From G020354785 sp964521285 (GTDB lineage Bacteria > Bacteroidota > Bacteroidia > Bacteroidales > UBA10428), in contig CAZFQS010000001.1 of the NCBI GenBank assembly GCA_964521285.1, forward strand, positions 1 through 64,000: DNA of 64,000 nt. Direction: 5' to 3'. Shown piece by piece: positions 9,102 to 18,430 of the stretch. The notes below the pieces were generated by a model. That model ran no database searches, was not told the DNA's origin, and worked only from the letters and a program-made list of their open reading frames with translations. The translations under genes were made by a program, and so were the position numbers. How positions within the stretch are numbered: position 1 is the first letter of the stretch; the number at the start of each line of letters is the position of its first letter.

Positions 9102-10616
9102 ATGAATTTAAATACATTATGGAACAGATTAATAGTTGGAATATTGATTCTTACTATTTTTTCCTGTAAAAAAGAAGATAATTTGGACTTTGAATCAATT
9201 TATTCTGATCTTTTTCCATTAAATGATACTGTCAATTATATTTTCCCTCCTCATAAATATAAAATAATACTTAATGCTCCTCCGGATATTACCTGTTATT
9301 ATACTACAAATGGTACTGATCCTGCAAAGGATAATGGTAATCTCTATGATCCTGAAGAAGGAATTTTATTGGATGTTGGTACTTATACTGTAAAAGTTTT
9401 AATCTACCAGGATGGCATAAAGGCAGATACAATTGTCAGAAGAAAATATTTCATTTGCGGTGCCGACGTCATTAATTTAATAATGACAGAAGAACAGGAG
9501 CAGCTTGTTTATAACTCCCGGAATGTAAAAATTGAAATTGACAATCCCAAAGCGGAATTTATTTTCCGAAATAATAAATATGAATTAGATAAATTGAGGA
9601 CCAGGGGAGAGACCGCTTTAAGATACAAAAGGAAATCATTTAGTGTTCATCTCAATGAGCCGATTCAAATTGATAACAGGGAGTATTCCGGAGTATACTA
9701 TAGTCTGAAAAGTTTTAAACTTGTATCAATGGTACAGGATTATACCTATTTCGAAAATCGGCTTGCTATGGGTTTATTACAAAAACTCAGTCTCTGGAAT
9801 CTGTTTTATAAATATGTAGAACTAAGAATCAATAACAACACACAGGGTGTATACCTTTTAGTTGAAGATCCTGAAAATTATGTAATCGATAAATTAAGAA
9901 GCGAATATATTCTGAGAAGAGGTTATCAGGGTCAAATATACAAGTATGAATATGAACCTTTAGTTCATAATATAGCCCAGGAAGAGTATGAAAAAACATT
10001 TTATAATATATACTCATTAATAACTGTTTATGACAGTATAACATTATTTGACAGTCTCAGATACATTATGAACATAAAAGATTATTTCAGAAAGATGGCT
10101 GTAGATTATTTGTTAAGAAATGGCGATCTGACGGATGAAATATATTTTTATTCACACATAACAGATAATAAGGTTTATTATAATATTATTCCATGGGATT
10201 ATGATGATATATTCGCCGATAATCCACATGAAGTTGGAAGGGACTGGGGTGTAGGAAATCTTTTTGGCAACAGGAGCTATCAGTCTGCAGAAGATATAAA
10301 GAATGATGTTGGCGACAGGCATATTTTTTCAATTGAAGACGATCTGGATTATAAAATTGCTAAAGATGATTATTTATATACTAACTATTTAGTCTATCTT
10401 AAAGAAGTGTTGGAAAATCTTAATGACAACTATATTGAAAAAGTATTCTCAGACATTAAAAAAGAATTAACCCCATTTTATGAAAATACCCAGATAATTG
10501 AACAATCAAAATACGATGATGATATCACTGACTATAACTTATTTATTCAAAATCATTCAGATAAATTAAATTATCTCATTAACAGAAAAGCTGAAATACT
10601 GTCAGAATTACATTGA
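9102..10616 (+). CDS. CotH-kinase-family lipoprotein with chitobiase-type beta domain (2)
   Basis: This 504-residue protein has a lipobox IFSC (Cys22) followed by KKEDNLDFE. Residues about 50-115 resemble the chitobiase/hexosaminidase C-terminal or Fn3-associated beta domain (YYTTNGTDP, DVGTYTVKV). The CotH-like domain follows, with LRTRGETAL (about 165), VELRINNNTQGVYLLVEDPE and IPWDYDDIF (about 363). The aspartates of the WDxD motif remain, although the motif is less canonical than in the upstream paralogue. Its stop overlaps the next start (TGATG), showing translational coupling with the beta-helix lipoprotein. Confidence 0.78.
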   Translation: MNLNTLWNRLIVGILILTIFSCKKEDNLDFESIYSDLFPLNDTVNYIFPPHKYKIILNAPPDITCYYTTNGTDPAKDNGNLYDPEEGILLDVGTYTVKVLIYQDGIKADTIVRRKYFICGADVINLIMTEEQEQLVYNSRNVKIEIDNPKAEFIFRNNKYELDKLRTRGETALRYKRKSFSVHLNEPIQIDNREYSGVYYSLKSFKLVSMVQDYTYFENRLAMGLLQKLSLWNLFYKYVELRINNNTQGVYLLVEDPENYVIDKLRSEYILRRGYQGQIYKYEYEPLVHNIAQEEYEKTFYNIYSLITVYDSITLFDSLRYIMNIKDYFRKMAVDYLLRNGDLTDEIYFYSHITDNKVYYNIIPWDYDDIFADNPHEVGRDWGVGNLFGNRSYQSAEDIKNDVGDRHIFSIEDDLDYKIAKDDYLYTNYLVYLKEVLENLNDNYIEKVFSDIKKELTPFYENTQIIEQSKYDDDITDYNLFIQNHSDKLNYLINRKAEILSELH

Positions 10617-12619
10617 TGAACTATAGAAATTATCATAAAGAATATCAATTGAGCATTTGGTTCCTGTCAATATGTATAATCATATTATTGCTTACATGTA
10701 AAAAGGACGATGATGATCTCTGTACTTATAATCCTGTTTTCAAAACTGAAGATACAATCATAGTATTGAACGAATATTCAGATAAAGTTAAAATTGAACT
10801 GGTAATATGTGATTATAATGTTGAATTTTATTATACACTGGACGGTAAGGACCCCGATAAAAATTCCGCTATGTATGATCCTGATATCGGAATTGTTCTG
10901 GGCATAGGTAGTTATCTGATTAAGGTTAAGGGATATTTAAAAGATGCAGAAAGTGATATTGTTGAAAAAAGATATATAATCACATTCTTACCCCTTGCAG
11001 AACTTGAGAATTTTAAGAACCATACAGATTATTATACCACTGTTTTGCTTAAGCTAAAGAACCCGGATGAAAAAATAACTTACGAGGCAACACTTAATGA
11101 TGAGATCATTGACATTATAGACAGTTATAATGTGAATGAGGAAGGATTTTATTATCTCGAAATAACCAGCAAAATAGATACTCATATGCGCAAGGATAAT
11201 TATGAGTTTGTAATTCTGGATGAAGAAAGGGGTGAAACAGAGTGGGGATTAAAAACATGGACACCGCAAAGTTTTACTGAAAGTACTATTGGTAATGAGG
11301 AAATAGAGATTATATATCCTGAAAAATATGTAACAGGAATAAATATGCCCTTTATTTTAAAGGTTTTTGAAAATAATAAACTAAAATCCACTTATTATAA
11401 GTTCAGCAACTCTGTTAATTCCAGTTTATTAAACCTGAAAAGGGGTATTGGTTCAATTAATTTATTACCGGATATTTCAACAAGTACTGTTAGCTTTTAT
11501 ATCAATGACAGAATTATAAACGTCCCGGTCGAATTAGTGGAACCTGACTGGCAATACTTAAATGAAACAATAGAAAGTACCACACAAATTAATAGTGATT
11601 CAAGAATATATATAAACAAAGATATTATAATTTCGAAGGGAGTATCTGTTCAAATACAGGCAGGATCAATTATTGCCATAAGTGAAGGTGTAAATATTAT
11701 TAACAATGGTACTCTGGTTGTAAATGGGACTAATGAAAATCCCGTGGTTTTTACCTGTATAGACCAGGAAAACTACTGGGGAGGGATAATCTGTGATGAG
11801 CCAGGATCTGAAATTATAATTAATAATGCAATATTTTGCCGGAGTGGATACCATAATACCGGCGAATATATATACGGACATGCAAAAAGGCAGGCATTGT
11901 TTCATATGGAAAATTCAAAATTAAATATCAATAACAGTTATATAATAGATAATATTGGTCAGATTTTTTACCCGGAAAATAGTGAATTATATATTGACAA
12001 TATATTGATACAGCGCGCCAAAACAGGCGGCCAGGTTAATTATTCATATATATCAATTAAGAACTCAATATTCACAGACTTTCCGGATGACTCTGATTAT
12101 TTTCTGGATGAAGATAATGATGCTTTATATATTAATGCCAGTGATGCTGATATTGAAAATTCAGTTTTTATGTATACCAGGGACGATGGAATTGATTCCG
12201 GAGCAGATGAAGGTGGAACAATAAACGTAAATAATTGCTGGTTTGAATCAACATTTCATGAAGGTATGGCATTATCCAGCAGGGGATCTGTAATTAAGAC
12301 GCATAACATCACAAATTGTACGTTTACAAATTGTGGTCAGGGACTTGAGCTGGGATTTAGCTCACCAAACCACCTGGTTACTGTGGATAGCTGTAATTTC
12401 TATAAAAACAATATTGGCATCAGATATGGCGATAATTATACCTCTCAGGTTGAAGGCAGGCTGATAGTTAAGAATTCTTATAGCATCAATAATTATGACA
12501 AAGATGTATGGAATATGGTCCGTATGATATGGCAACCTAAGATTAACAATCTGTCTTTTATTAACACAACGGTTTCAATACCTGTAAAAGAATACCCCGA
12601 TTTGATTATTATTGATTAA
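10616..12619 (+). CDS. Surface lipoprotein with chitobiase-type domain and parallel beta-helix
   Basis: I chose ATG at 10616, which overlaps the previous TGA by one base; a TTG one codon earlier is possible. The 667-residue product has a lipobox LLLTC (Cys28) followed by KKDDDD, a likely surface-export signal. Residues about 60-125 form the same chitobiase-like beta domain as the upstream gene (FYYTLDGKDP, GIGSYLIKV). Residues about 320-640 are a right-handed beta-helix, seen as repeated short I/V-N-N and G-rich turns (IINNGTLVVNGT, WGGIICDEPGSEIIINNAIF). Beta-helices of this type are common in carbohydrate-active or adhesive surface proteins. No catalytic site is recognisable. It could be a substrate or partner of the CotH-like kinases. 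Confidence 0.78.
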   Translation: MNYRNYHKEYQLSIWFLSICIIILLLTCKKDDDDLCTYNPVFKTEDTIIVLNEYSDKVKIELVICDYNVEFYYTLDGKDPDKNSAMYDPDIGIVLGIGSYLIKVKGYLKDAESDIVEKRYIITFLPLAELENFKNHTDYYTTVLLKLKNPDEKITYEATLNDEIIDIIDSYNVNEEGFYYLEITSKIDTHMRKDNYEFVILDEERGETEWGLKTWTPQSFTESTIGNEEIEIIYPEKYVTGINMPFILKVFENNKLKSTYYKFSNSVNSSLLNLKRGIGSINLLPDISTSTVSFYINDRIINVPVELVEPDWQYLNETIESTTQINSDSRIYINKDIIISKGVSVQIQAGSIIAISEGVNIINNGTLVVNGTNENPVVFTCIDQENYWGGIICDEPGSEIIINNAIFCRSGYHNTGEYIYGHAKRQALFHMENSKLNINNSYIIDNIGQIFYPENSELYIDNILIQRAKTGGQVNYSYISIKNSIFTDFPDDSDYFLDEDNDALYINASDADIENSVFMYTRDDGIDSGADEGGTINVNNCWFESTFHEGMALSSRGSVIKTHNITNCTFTNCGQGLELGFSSPNHLVTVDSCNFYKNNIGIRYGDNYTSQVEGRLIVKNSYSINNYDKDVWNMVRMIWQPKINNLSFINTTVSIPVKEYPDLIIID

Positions 12620-12694
12620 TATTTTTATTCGTAATAATCCTCAAATAATACTTTTAAAAGAAGGTTTACAGTTTAAAATGCAAAATATAAAATT

Positions 12695-15600
12695 CTATAT
12701 CCACCTTAAGAAGTCAATATCCTGCCTGTGGGCCAATAAGTCATGTTTAGGGAACATTCTGATGCCATATGTGAAAGTACCTGGCTGATTAATCATAACA
12801 TCAAGATCATAATAGGCTTTAGTCCCTTCATATTTATCCAGATTGAATTCCTGCCTGGTTATAAGACGTTCATAATTTTCTGAGACAATGAGCTCAACTC
12901 CGATATTCTCAGGAGGTATGTCTTTCAGGTCTAATATTACATTAGCTTTATATTTTTGTCCCATTTGGAATACTTCGGTAGTTTTGTCAAACAGATTTAC
13001 TTCTATAACTTCAACGTCATTCCAGGTTTTGGCTATATGCTTCTTCCACGACGATATGTTTATAGTTTTCTCATAATCATTTTCAGACATGTCCTGTTTA
13101 CGTTCATACATCTCACTATAATATCTTTCAATATAATCATTGATCATTCTTCGGGTAGTAAATCTGGGGGCTATCTTTGCAATAGAGTTTTTAATCATAT
13201 TAATCCATTCTACTGGTATCCCTGCCTTATTACGATTATAAAAATCAGGTATTACTTCATGCTCAAAAATGCTATATATTATTTCTGCATCAAGATCATC
13301 CTGGAATTGCTGATCTTCATATGTCCGTGCATTGGTAAGTGCCCATCCTGCTTCTGGCTGATAGCCTTCCACCCACCATCCGTCAAGGACGCTGAAATGT
13401 AAAGTGCCGTTTAAAACAGCTTTTTCACCGCTTGTTCCTGAGGCTTCCAATGGTCTTGTAGGTGTATTTAACCATACATCAGCTCCCTGTACCAGCAATT
13501 TTGCCAGTGCCATGTCATAGTTCTGAAGAAAAAGTATTTTACCTAAATATTGGGGCTTTTTTGATGTTTCCACTATCATTTTTATCATATCCTGCCCTGC
13601 CTTGTCGTTTGGGTGTGCCTTTCCGGCAAAAATAAATTGTACAGGCTTATCCGGTATATTTAATAATTTTGACAGCCTGTCCAAATTCTCAAATAAGAGG
13701 TGAGCCCTTTTATAAGTTGCAAACCTTCTGGCAAAGCATACTGTTAAAGCATTTTCTGACAGGGTGTCATTTATTGCTATTATTTGTTTCGGGTCTTCGT
13801 GCCGTTTAATCCAGTTTTCCTTAAATCTCTCCCTGATAGCATTTATAAGTTTACTCCTTAATTGTTGTTTAGTTTCCCATATAACCTTATCAGGTACATC
13901 ATATATTTTTCCCCATGAATCATTACCATTATGCGTATCCAAAAAATCATCTTCAAAATTTTCATTATATAAGACTTTCCATTCCCTGGCTGTCCATGTA
14001 GGATAATGCACTCCATTCGTCACATAACCTATATGCAATTCTTCAGGAAGATAGCCAGGCCACAGCCTTGCAAAAATATCCCGGGTAACAGAACAGTGTA
14101 TCATGCTTACCCCGTTAACATCCGCAGCAAATCGTGCAGCAAGATGGCTCATATTGAATTTCTCATTCCAGTCATTAGGATTTGCATGTCCCAGAGCCAT
14201 AAGTTCGTCCCATCCTGTTTTTAGACGTTCGGGATAATGTCCTATATATTGCCTTAGCAGATCTTCGTCAAATTCGTCATGTCCTGCAGGGACCGGTGTG
14301 TGAGTAGTAAACAGGGTAGAGGCTCTAACTATCTCCTGGGCTTCATTAAAATCAAGTTTTTCAATCTGAATTAATTTTCTCATTCTTTCAAGTCCGACAA
14401 AAGCACTATGTCCTTCATTGTTGTGGTACAAATCCGGTTCTATTCCAAGTGCATCAAGGGCCCTTATCCCTCCTATTCCGAGCAGCATCTCTTGTTTCAA
14501 ACGATTTTCTGTATTACCTCCATATAAATGATGTGTAACATCTCTATCCTCAGGAATATTAGCCTCAAAATCAGTATCAAGCAAATATAACTTTATTCTT
14601 CCTACATTTAATTCCCAGATCCTTGCATGCATAACTCTTCCGGGCAGGACTATTTTTATTGTCAGGAAATCTTCATTTGTATCACGCTGAGGTATAACGG
14701 GAAGTTTTGAGAAATGCTGAAACTCATTGCTGGTTTGCTGATCACCTTTTGTAGTAATTAACTGAGTGAAATAACCATACCTGTAAAGCAACCCTAATCC
14801 AACAATATCTATTTTCGAATCACTGGCTTCTTTCAGGTAATCTCCAGCCAATATACCCAATCCTCCTGAATACAATTTTAATGAATTGTGTATTCCATAT
14901 TCCATACTAAAATAGGCGATTTTCGGCTGTTTCCTGTTAGTTGTCTCAGACATGTATTTTTGATATCTTTTAAACACACCTTCCAGTTTCCGGATATACT
15001 CTTCATTATTACTCAATTCTATTAATCTATCATAATTAACCTGTTCAAAAAGAATCGCCGGACTGTTTTCGCAAATCTGCCATATCTCAGGATTTATTTG
15101 TTCAAATAAGCTTTGGGCATCATCGTCCCATGTCCACCAGAGATTTTTGGTAAGTTCATTGAGGTAATTCAGCCTTTCAGGTAGTTTTGACTTAACAATT
15201 ATTCTTTTCCAGACTGGTTCATTAACCTTAGGTTTAATATATTCACGAACCAGTTCTGCCTGTTTTTGTTCTATTTCAACAAATAAATCAACACGCTTAC
15301 TAACCTTATTTAGCGCAAAATCATAGGCCTGTTTATAATGGACAATCAGGTTTTCCCATAAGGTAATACGTGAAATAGCATATGCTTTTTCCTTAATACT
15401 TTTAATATCGTCATCTTTCAGGTTATATACAGTATTTATATCATTGACAATATTTACAATAACTTCTTCATCATTATCATCAGTTCGTTCGATTATTGCA
15501 ATACAATCACATTTTTGTCCGTATTCCTTTTGTGACCAAAGGCCAAATCCCGATAATGATGTTGTTAAGGTCGGGACTGAAAAAGCAAGGCTTTCAAGAG

Positions 15601-16936
15601 GTGTATATCCCCACGGCTCATAGTATGAAGGAAATACAGTTAAATCAAAACCTATTAGAATATCATAATATGGCATATCAAAAATACCATCATCACCATT
15701 AAGATAGGAAGGAACAAAAATAACCTTGACCCGGTCTTTGTCTTCATTTTTTAATCCTGCATTTTTTATGCGTTTGAGTATAGGATCCCAGTCGGCATCA
15801 TGAAGATTATGAGTCAGATATTTTGAATCCGCGAGCCCCAGTTTCTCCCCGTTAATCTTTCTTAATAAATCCTTTCTCGGGCCATAGTGATTGGCAGGAA
15901 TCAGTATAAATGCCAGAATGCTTCTGCCAGTATTATCATTTTTATTCAATTTTCCAAGCGAATCAATAAACAGGTCAATACCCTTGTTTCTGAATTCATA
16001 TCTTCCACTGGTTGCTATAAGAAAGGTATTTTTTGAAAATTTAGTATTTAATAATAATTCCGATATTCCAATTAACTTATTTCTGGCTGTTTCGCGCTTA
16101 TGGTCAAACTCACTTTCCTTAGGTACGAAAATATCTTCAAACCCGTTTGGAGTAATAAAATCAACATTCCTTTTTAAGAAATGGCTGCATTCTTTTGCTG
16201 TAATTTCACTGACTGTTGTAAAAGCATCAGCATGCTGTGCAGATAATTCTTCAAGTGACTGTTTTGATATTATGTTGTATTCTTTAGCTATATCATCGGA
16301 ATTATAGTCCTTAAGATTTTTATATAATGGCCTCCTATTACCTGCCAGAGACCTGCCAATTACCGTGGCATGGGTAGTAAAAACAGTGGCTACCTGAGGC
16401 AAGGCACTTTTTAAGTACAATATGCCAGTGCCTGTCAACCATTCATGAAATTGCGCAACTATTCTGTCCCTGGTTGTTAAATTATACCTGATGAAACTTT
16501 CAATTACCTTTGCTGAAGCATATCCAAAAATTGCAGGTTCTATGTAGTCCCATTGTCCCGAAAGAGAGTTAAGTTTATACTTTTCCCAAAACTCGCTGAA
16601 TATTTTGTCTTTCTGATTTATCCAGTTTGAAAAATCAATAATCATGGCCAAAGGAGATCCATTAATGTTCCAGCGCCCTGTCTTAACTCTTAATCCCTCT
16701 GATAATGCATGTCTTCTCCACGCTCTGAAAAGACTCCTGTCTTCATTAAATTCAGAATTGCCTGCTTCATCTCTGATAATATCAGGGCCTATTACTAGAT
16801 AATTATCTCCATAATCTTCTACCAGTGTTATTGCTTTTGTAGCAACTACAGTATGGATTCCCCCGACTTTATTGCAAATCTCCCAACTTACTTCAAATAA
16901 GTAATCAGGATTTATAAGGTTCTCTGCCATATTCAA
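12695..16936 (-). CDS. Glycogen synthase (GT3-like) - alpha-glucan phosphorylase (GT35) fusion
   Basis: This is a single 1413-residue frame. The N-terminal half (about 1-560) is a eukaryotic-type glycogen synthase of the GT3 kind, with WEICNKVGGIHTV near the start and the E-x7-E motif EPWGYTPLE at about 437. A DUF3417-type segment (LTKNLWWTWDDDAQ, about 598) leads into the alpha-glucan phosphorylase. There, GTSGEKAVLNG (about 1172) carries the expected pyridoxal-phosphate lysine and is followed by LDGWWVEGY. A C-terminal beta extension covers about 1310-1413. One polypeptide could thus both extend and phosphorolyse glycogen. It is the last gene of the glycogen operon, 56 bp after GH57. I found no stop or frame change at the junction, so the fusion looks real. 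Confidence 0.9.
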   Translation of the reverse strand: MNMAENLINPDYLFEVSWEICNKVGGIHTVVATKAITLVEDYGDNYLVIGPDIIRDEAGNSEFNEDRSLFRAWRRHALSEGLRVKTGRWNINGSPLAMIIDFSNWINQKDKIFSEFWEKYKLNSLSGQWDYIEPAIFGYASAKVIESFIRYNLTTRDRIVAQFHEWLTGTGILYLKSALPQVATVFTTHATVIGRSLAGNRRPLYKNLKDYNSDDIAKEYNIISKQSLEELSAQHADAFTTVSEITAKECSHFLKRNVDFITPNGFEDIFVPKESEFDHKRETARNKLIGISELLLNTKFSKNTFLIATSGRYEFRNKGIDLFIDSLGKLNKNDNTGRSILAFILIPANHYGPRKDLLRKINGEKLGLADSKYLTHNLHDADWDPILKRIKNAGLKNEDKDRVKVIFVPSYLNGDDGIFDMPYYDILIGFDLTVFPSYYEPWGYTPLESLAFSVPTLTTSLSGFGLWSQKEYGQKCDCIAIIERTDDNDEEVIVNIVNDINTVYNLKDDDIKSIKEKAYAISRITLWENLIVHYKQAYDFALNKVSKRVDLFVEIEQKQAELVREYIKPKVNEPVWKRIIVKSKLPERLNYLNELTKNLWWTWDDDAQSLFEQINPEIWQICENSPAILFEQVNYDRLIELSNNEEYIRKLEGVFKRYQKYMSETTNRKQPKIAYFSMEYGIHNSLKLYSGGLGILAGDYLKEASDSKIDIVGLGLLYRYGYFTQLITTKGDQQTSNEFQHFSKLPVIPQRDTNEDFLTIKIVLPGRVMHARIWELNVGRIKLYLLDTDFEANIPEDRDVTHHLYGGNTENRLKQEMLLGIGGIRALDALGIEPDLYHNNEGHSAFVGLERMRKLIQIEKLDFNEAQEIVRASTLFTTHTPVPAGHDEFDEDLLRQYIGHYPERLKTGWDELMALGHANPNDWNEKFNMSHLAARFAADVNGVSMIHCSVTRDIFARLWPGYLPEELHIGYVTNGVHYPTWTAREWKVLYNENFEDDFLDTHNGNDSWGKIYDVPDKVIWETKQQLRSKLINAIRERFKENWIKRHEDPKQIIAINDTLSENALTVCFARRFATYKRAHLLFENLDRLSKLLNIPDKPVQFIFAGKAHPNDKAGQDMIKMIVETSKKPQYLGKILFLQNYDMALAKLLVQGADVWLNTPTRPLEASGTSGEKAVLNGTLHFSVLDGWWVEGYQPEAGWALTNARTYEDQQFQDDLDAEIIYSIFEHEVIPDFYNRNKAGIPVEWINMIKNSIAKIAPRFTTRRMINDYIERYYSEMYERKQDMSENDYEKTINISSWKKHIAKTWNDVEVIEVNLFDKTTEVFQMGQKYKANVILDLKDIPPENIGVELIVSENYERLITRQEFNLDKYEGTKAYYDLDVMINQPGTFTYGIRMFPKHDLLAHRQDIDFLRWI

Positions 16937-16992
16937 TCAAAATTAGTCAGTAAATTTCAGGTTAATTTCCAAAAGTTATATTAAATAACATA

Positions 16993-18402
16993 TTATTTTT
17001 TCACTGCGGACTTTTTCCCGGAAGGCTTATTGTTAGTTTTTCCTGGAGCTTTACTTGTTTTATTTATAATTTGTAATTGATTTTTTGGTTTTGGTTTACT
17101 CCGGCTCTTAATTGCTTTCATTTTTTTTATTTCAGCCTCATATTTTTCAATCTGTTCATTTTTCTCTGCTATAATATTGGATAAATTTGCCAGTTCCTGA
17201 TCTTTACCAGTCTCAGGTACCGCTGCGTTAAGTCTCAGAATAAAATCGCTGAGTATATTCATATAATTTATATAAGCATCATAAGGAGATTCATAGGGAT
17301 TGAAATAAGCATGGACTTCTCCGTCAGAAAAGAATTTTGTACTCATATAATAAAAATGATCACTTGCCTGAAGGTAATTCCAGTCTTTTAAAATTTTCGG
17401 ATCATCACATTTATTAACTTTGTCTGTCAATGAATAAAGTTTATTAAAAGCATCTGTCTGAAGTTCATTTCCCAGCCATGCTGTAAGATCTCTTTCTTCG
17501 TCAGCCCAGGATATCGGGTATGGCACATTCACTGCAGCAACAGCCTGCAGGTCATCTGCCACCTCTGAGGGCGTACAGAAAGAAAAATCTGTGTTTTTAA
17601 ATAACACCCTGGGCAATGCTTTAAGAAAGTCGAAAATCCCCGTATCCATCCACTGATGTTCCCCGAATGTCTCATAATCCATAAACAGATTAACAATTTC
17701 TTCCTTCTTATCCAGGTCATTTAACCATCTTACATACTTTTCTGCTGTAAGGGGGTATTCGGACCATCCCTTGTTTGAAAATCTAAATGCGATATCATCA
17801 CTTAGTTTGAAATTCTTAAGCAAGACTTTAAGTCTCGCATTTATAGCGTTATAATAGAGGTAATTCGGACTTTTCCAGCCTAAAACATGTTTTGCCCCTT
17901 CTGTTAACATGGCCATAAATCCCATCTCATAAACCTGTGCACCTATCTCATCAGAATATATTAATTCAGTATTTCTAAAAACCTTTGGTTCCTGGTTGAA
18001 ATAGTGTTTTATCCTGTCTGTCTGTTCCTTTACCTGCTTCCTGAATTCCTCCTTATCTTTCAGAGCAACAAGGGAGTGCGAATAAGTCTCTGCCAGGAAT
18101 TCAACACATCCTGTATCAGCTAATTTTTTAAAACTTTCAAGTACATCGGGAGCATATAATTCAAACTGGTCCAGGACAATGCCTGATAGAGAAAATGTTA
18201 CCTTAAACTTGTCTCCATATTTTTTTATTAAATCCGATAATATTTTATTTGTTGGCAAGTAACATCTTTCTGCTACTTTTCTCATTATCGACTCATTCAT
18301 GTAATCATCATAGTAATAATGATCATTACCAATATCAAAAAATCTGTATCTCTTATATCTGAATGGTTGATGTACCTGAAAATAAAGACAAATTTTTTTC
18401 AT
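16993..18402 (-). CDS. Glycoside hydrolase family 57 (alpha-amylase / glucanotransferase-like)
   Basis: This 469-residue cytoplasmic protein starts KKICLYFQVHQPFRYKRY, the classic GH57 opening with the HQP motif. The likely nucleophile is the Glu in RNTELIYSD (about 142) and the likely acid/base is the Asp in FMDYETFGEHQ (about 240). GH57 enzymes hydrolyse or rearrange alpha-1,4/1,6-glucans. The last ~65 residues are a lysine/glutamate coiled coil followed by a Lys-Ser-Pro-rich tail outside the catalytic fold. It lies between the GT4 and the synthase-phosphorylase genes in the glycogen operon, so it probably remodels intracellular glycogen. Whether it is an amylase, a transferase or a branching enzyme cannot be decided from sequence alone. 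Confidence 0.9.
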   Translation of the reverse strand: MKKICLYFQVHQPFRYKRYRFFDIGNDHYYYDDYMNESIMRKVAERCYLPTNKILSDLIKKYGDKFKVTFSLSGIVLDQFELYAPDVLESFKKLADTGCVEFLAETYSHSLVALKDKEEFRKQVKEQTDRIKHYFNQEPKVFRNTELIYSDEIGAQVYEMGFMAMLTEGAKHVLGWKSPNYLYYNAINARLKVLLKNFKLSDDIAFRFSNKGWSEYPLTAEKYVRWLNDLDKKEEIVNLFMDYETFGEHQWMDTGIFDFLKALPRVLFKNTDFSFCTPSEVADDLQAVAAVNVPYPISWADEERDLTAWLGNELQTDAFNKLYSLTDKVNKCDDPKILKDWNYLQASDHFYYMSTKFFSDGEVHAYFNPYESPYDAYINYMNILSDFILRLNAAVPETGKDQELANLSNIIAEKNEQIEKYEAEIKKMKAIKSRSKPKPKNQLQIINKTSKAPGKTNNKPSGKKSAVKK

Positions 18403-18430
18403 TTTAAAAGTATGAATTTCATGTTTAAAT

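Noticed and set aside
7495..12619. A polyphosphate or spore-coat-like CotH locus
   Set aside because: No VTC-type polymerase, DUF4956 or spore genes are near, so the function cannot be transferred from those systems.
12956..13402. 148-residue plus-strand frame within the glycogen synthase-phosphorylase gene
   Set aside because: It lies wholly opposite a conserved phosphorylase region and has the composition of an antisense frame.
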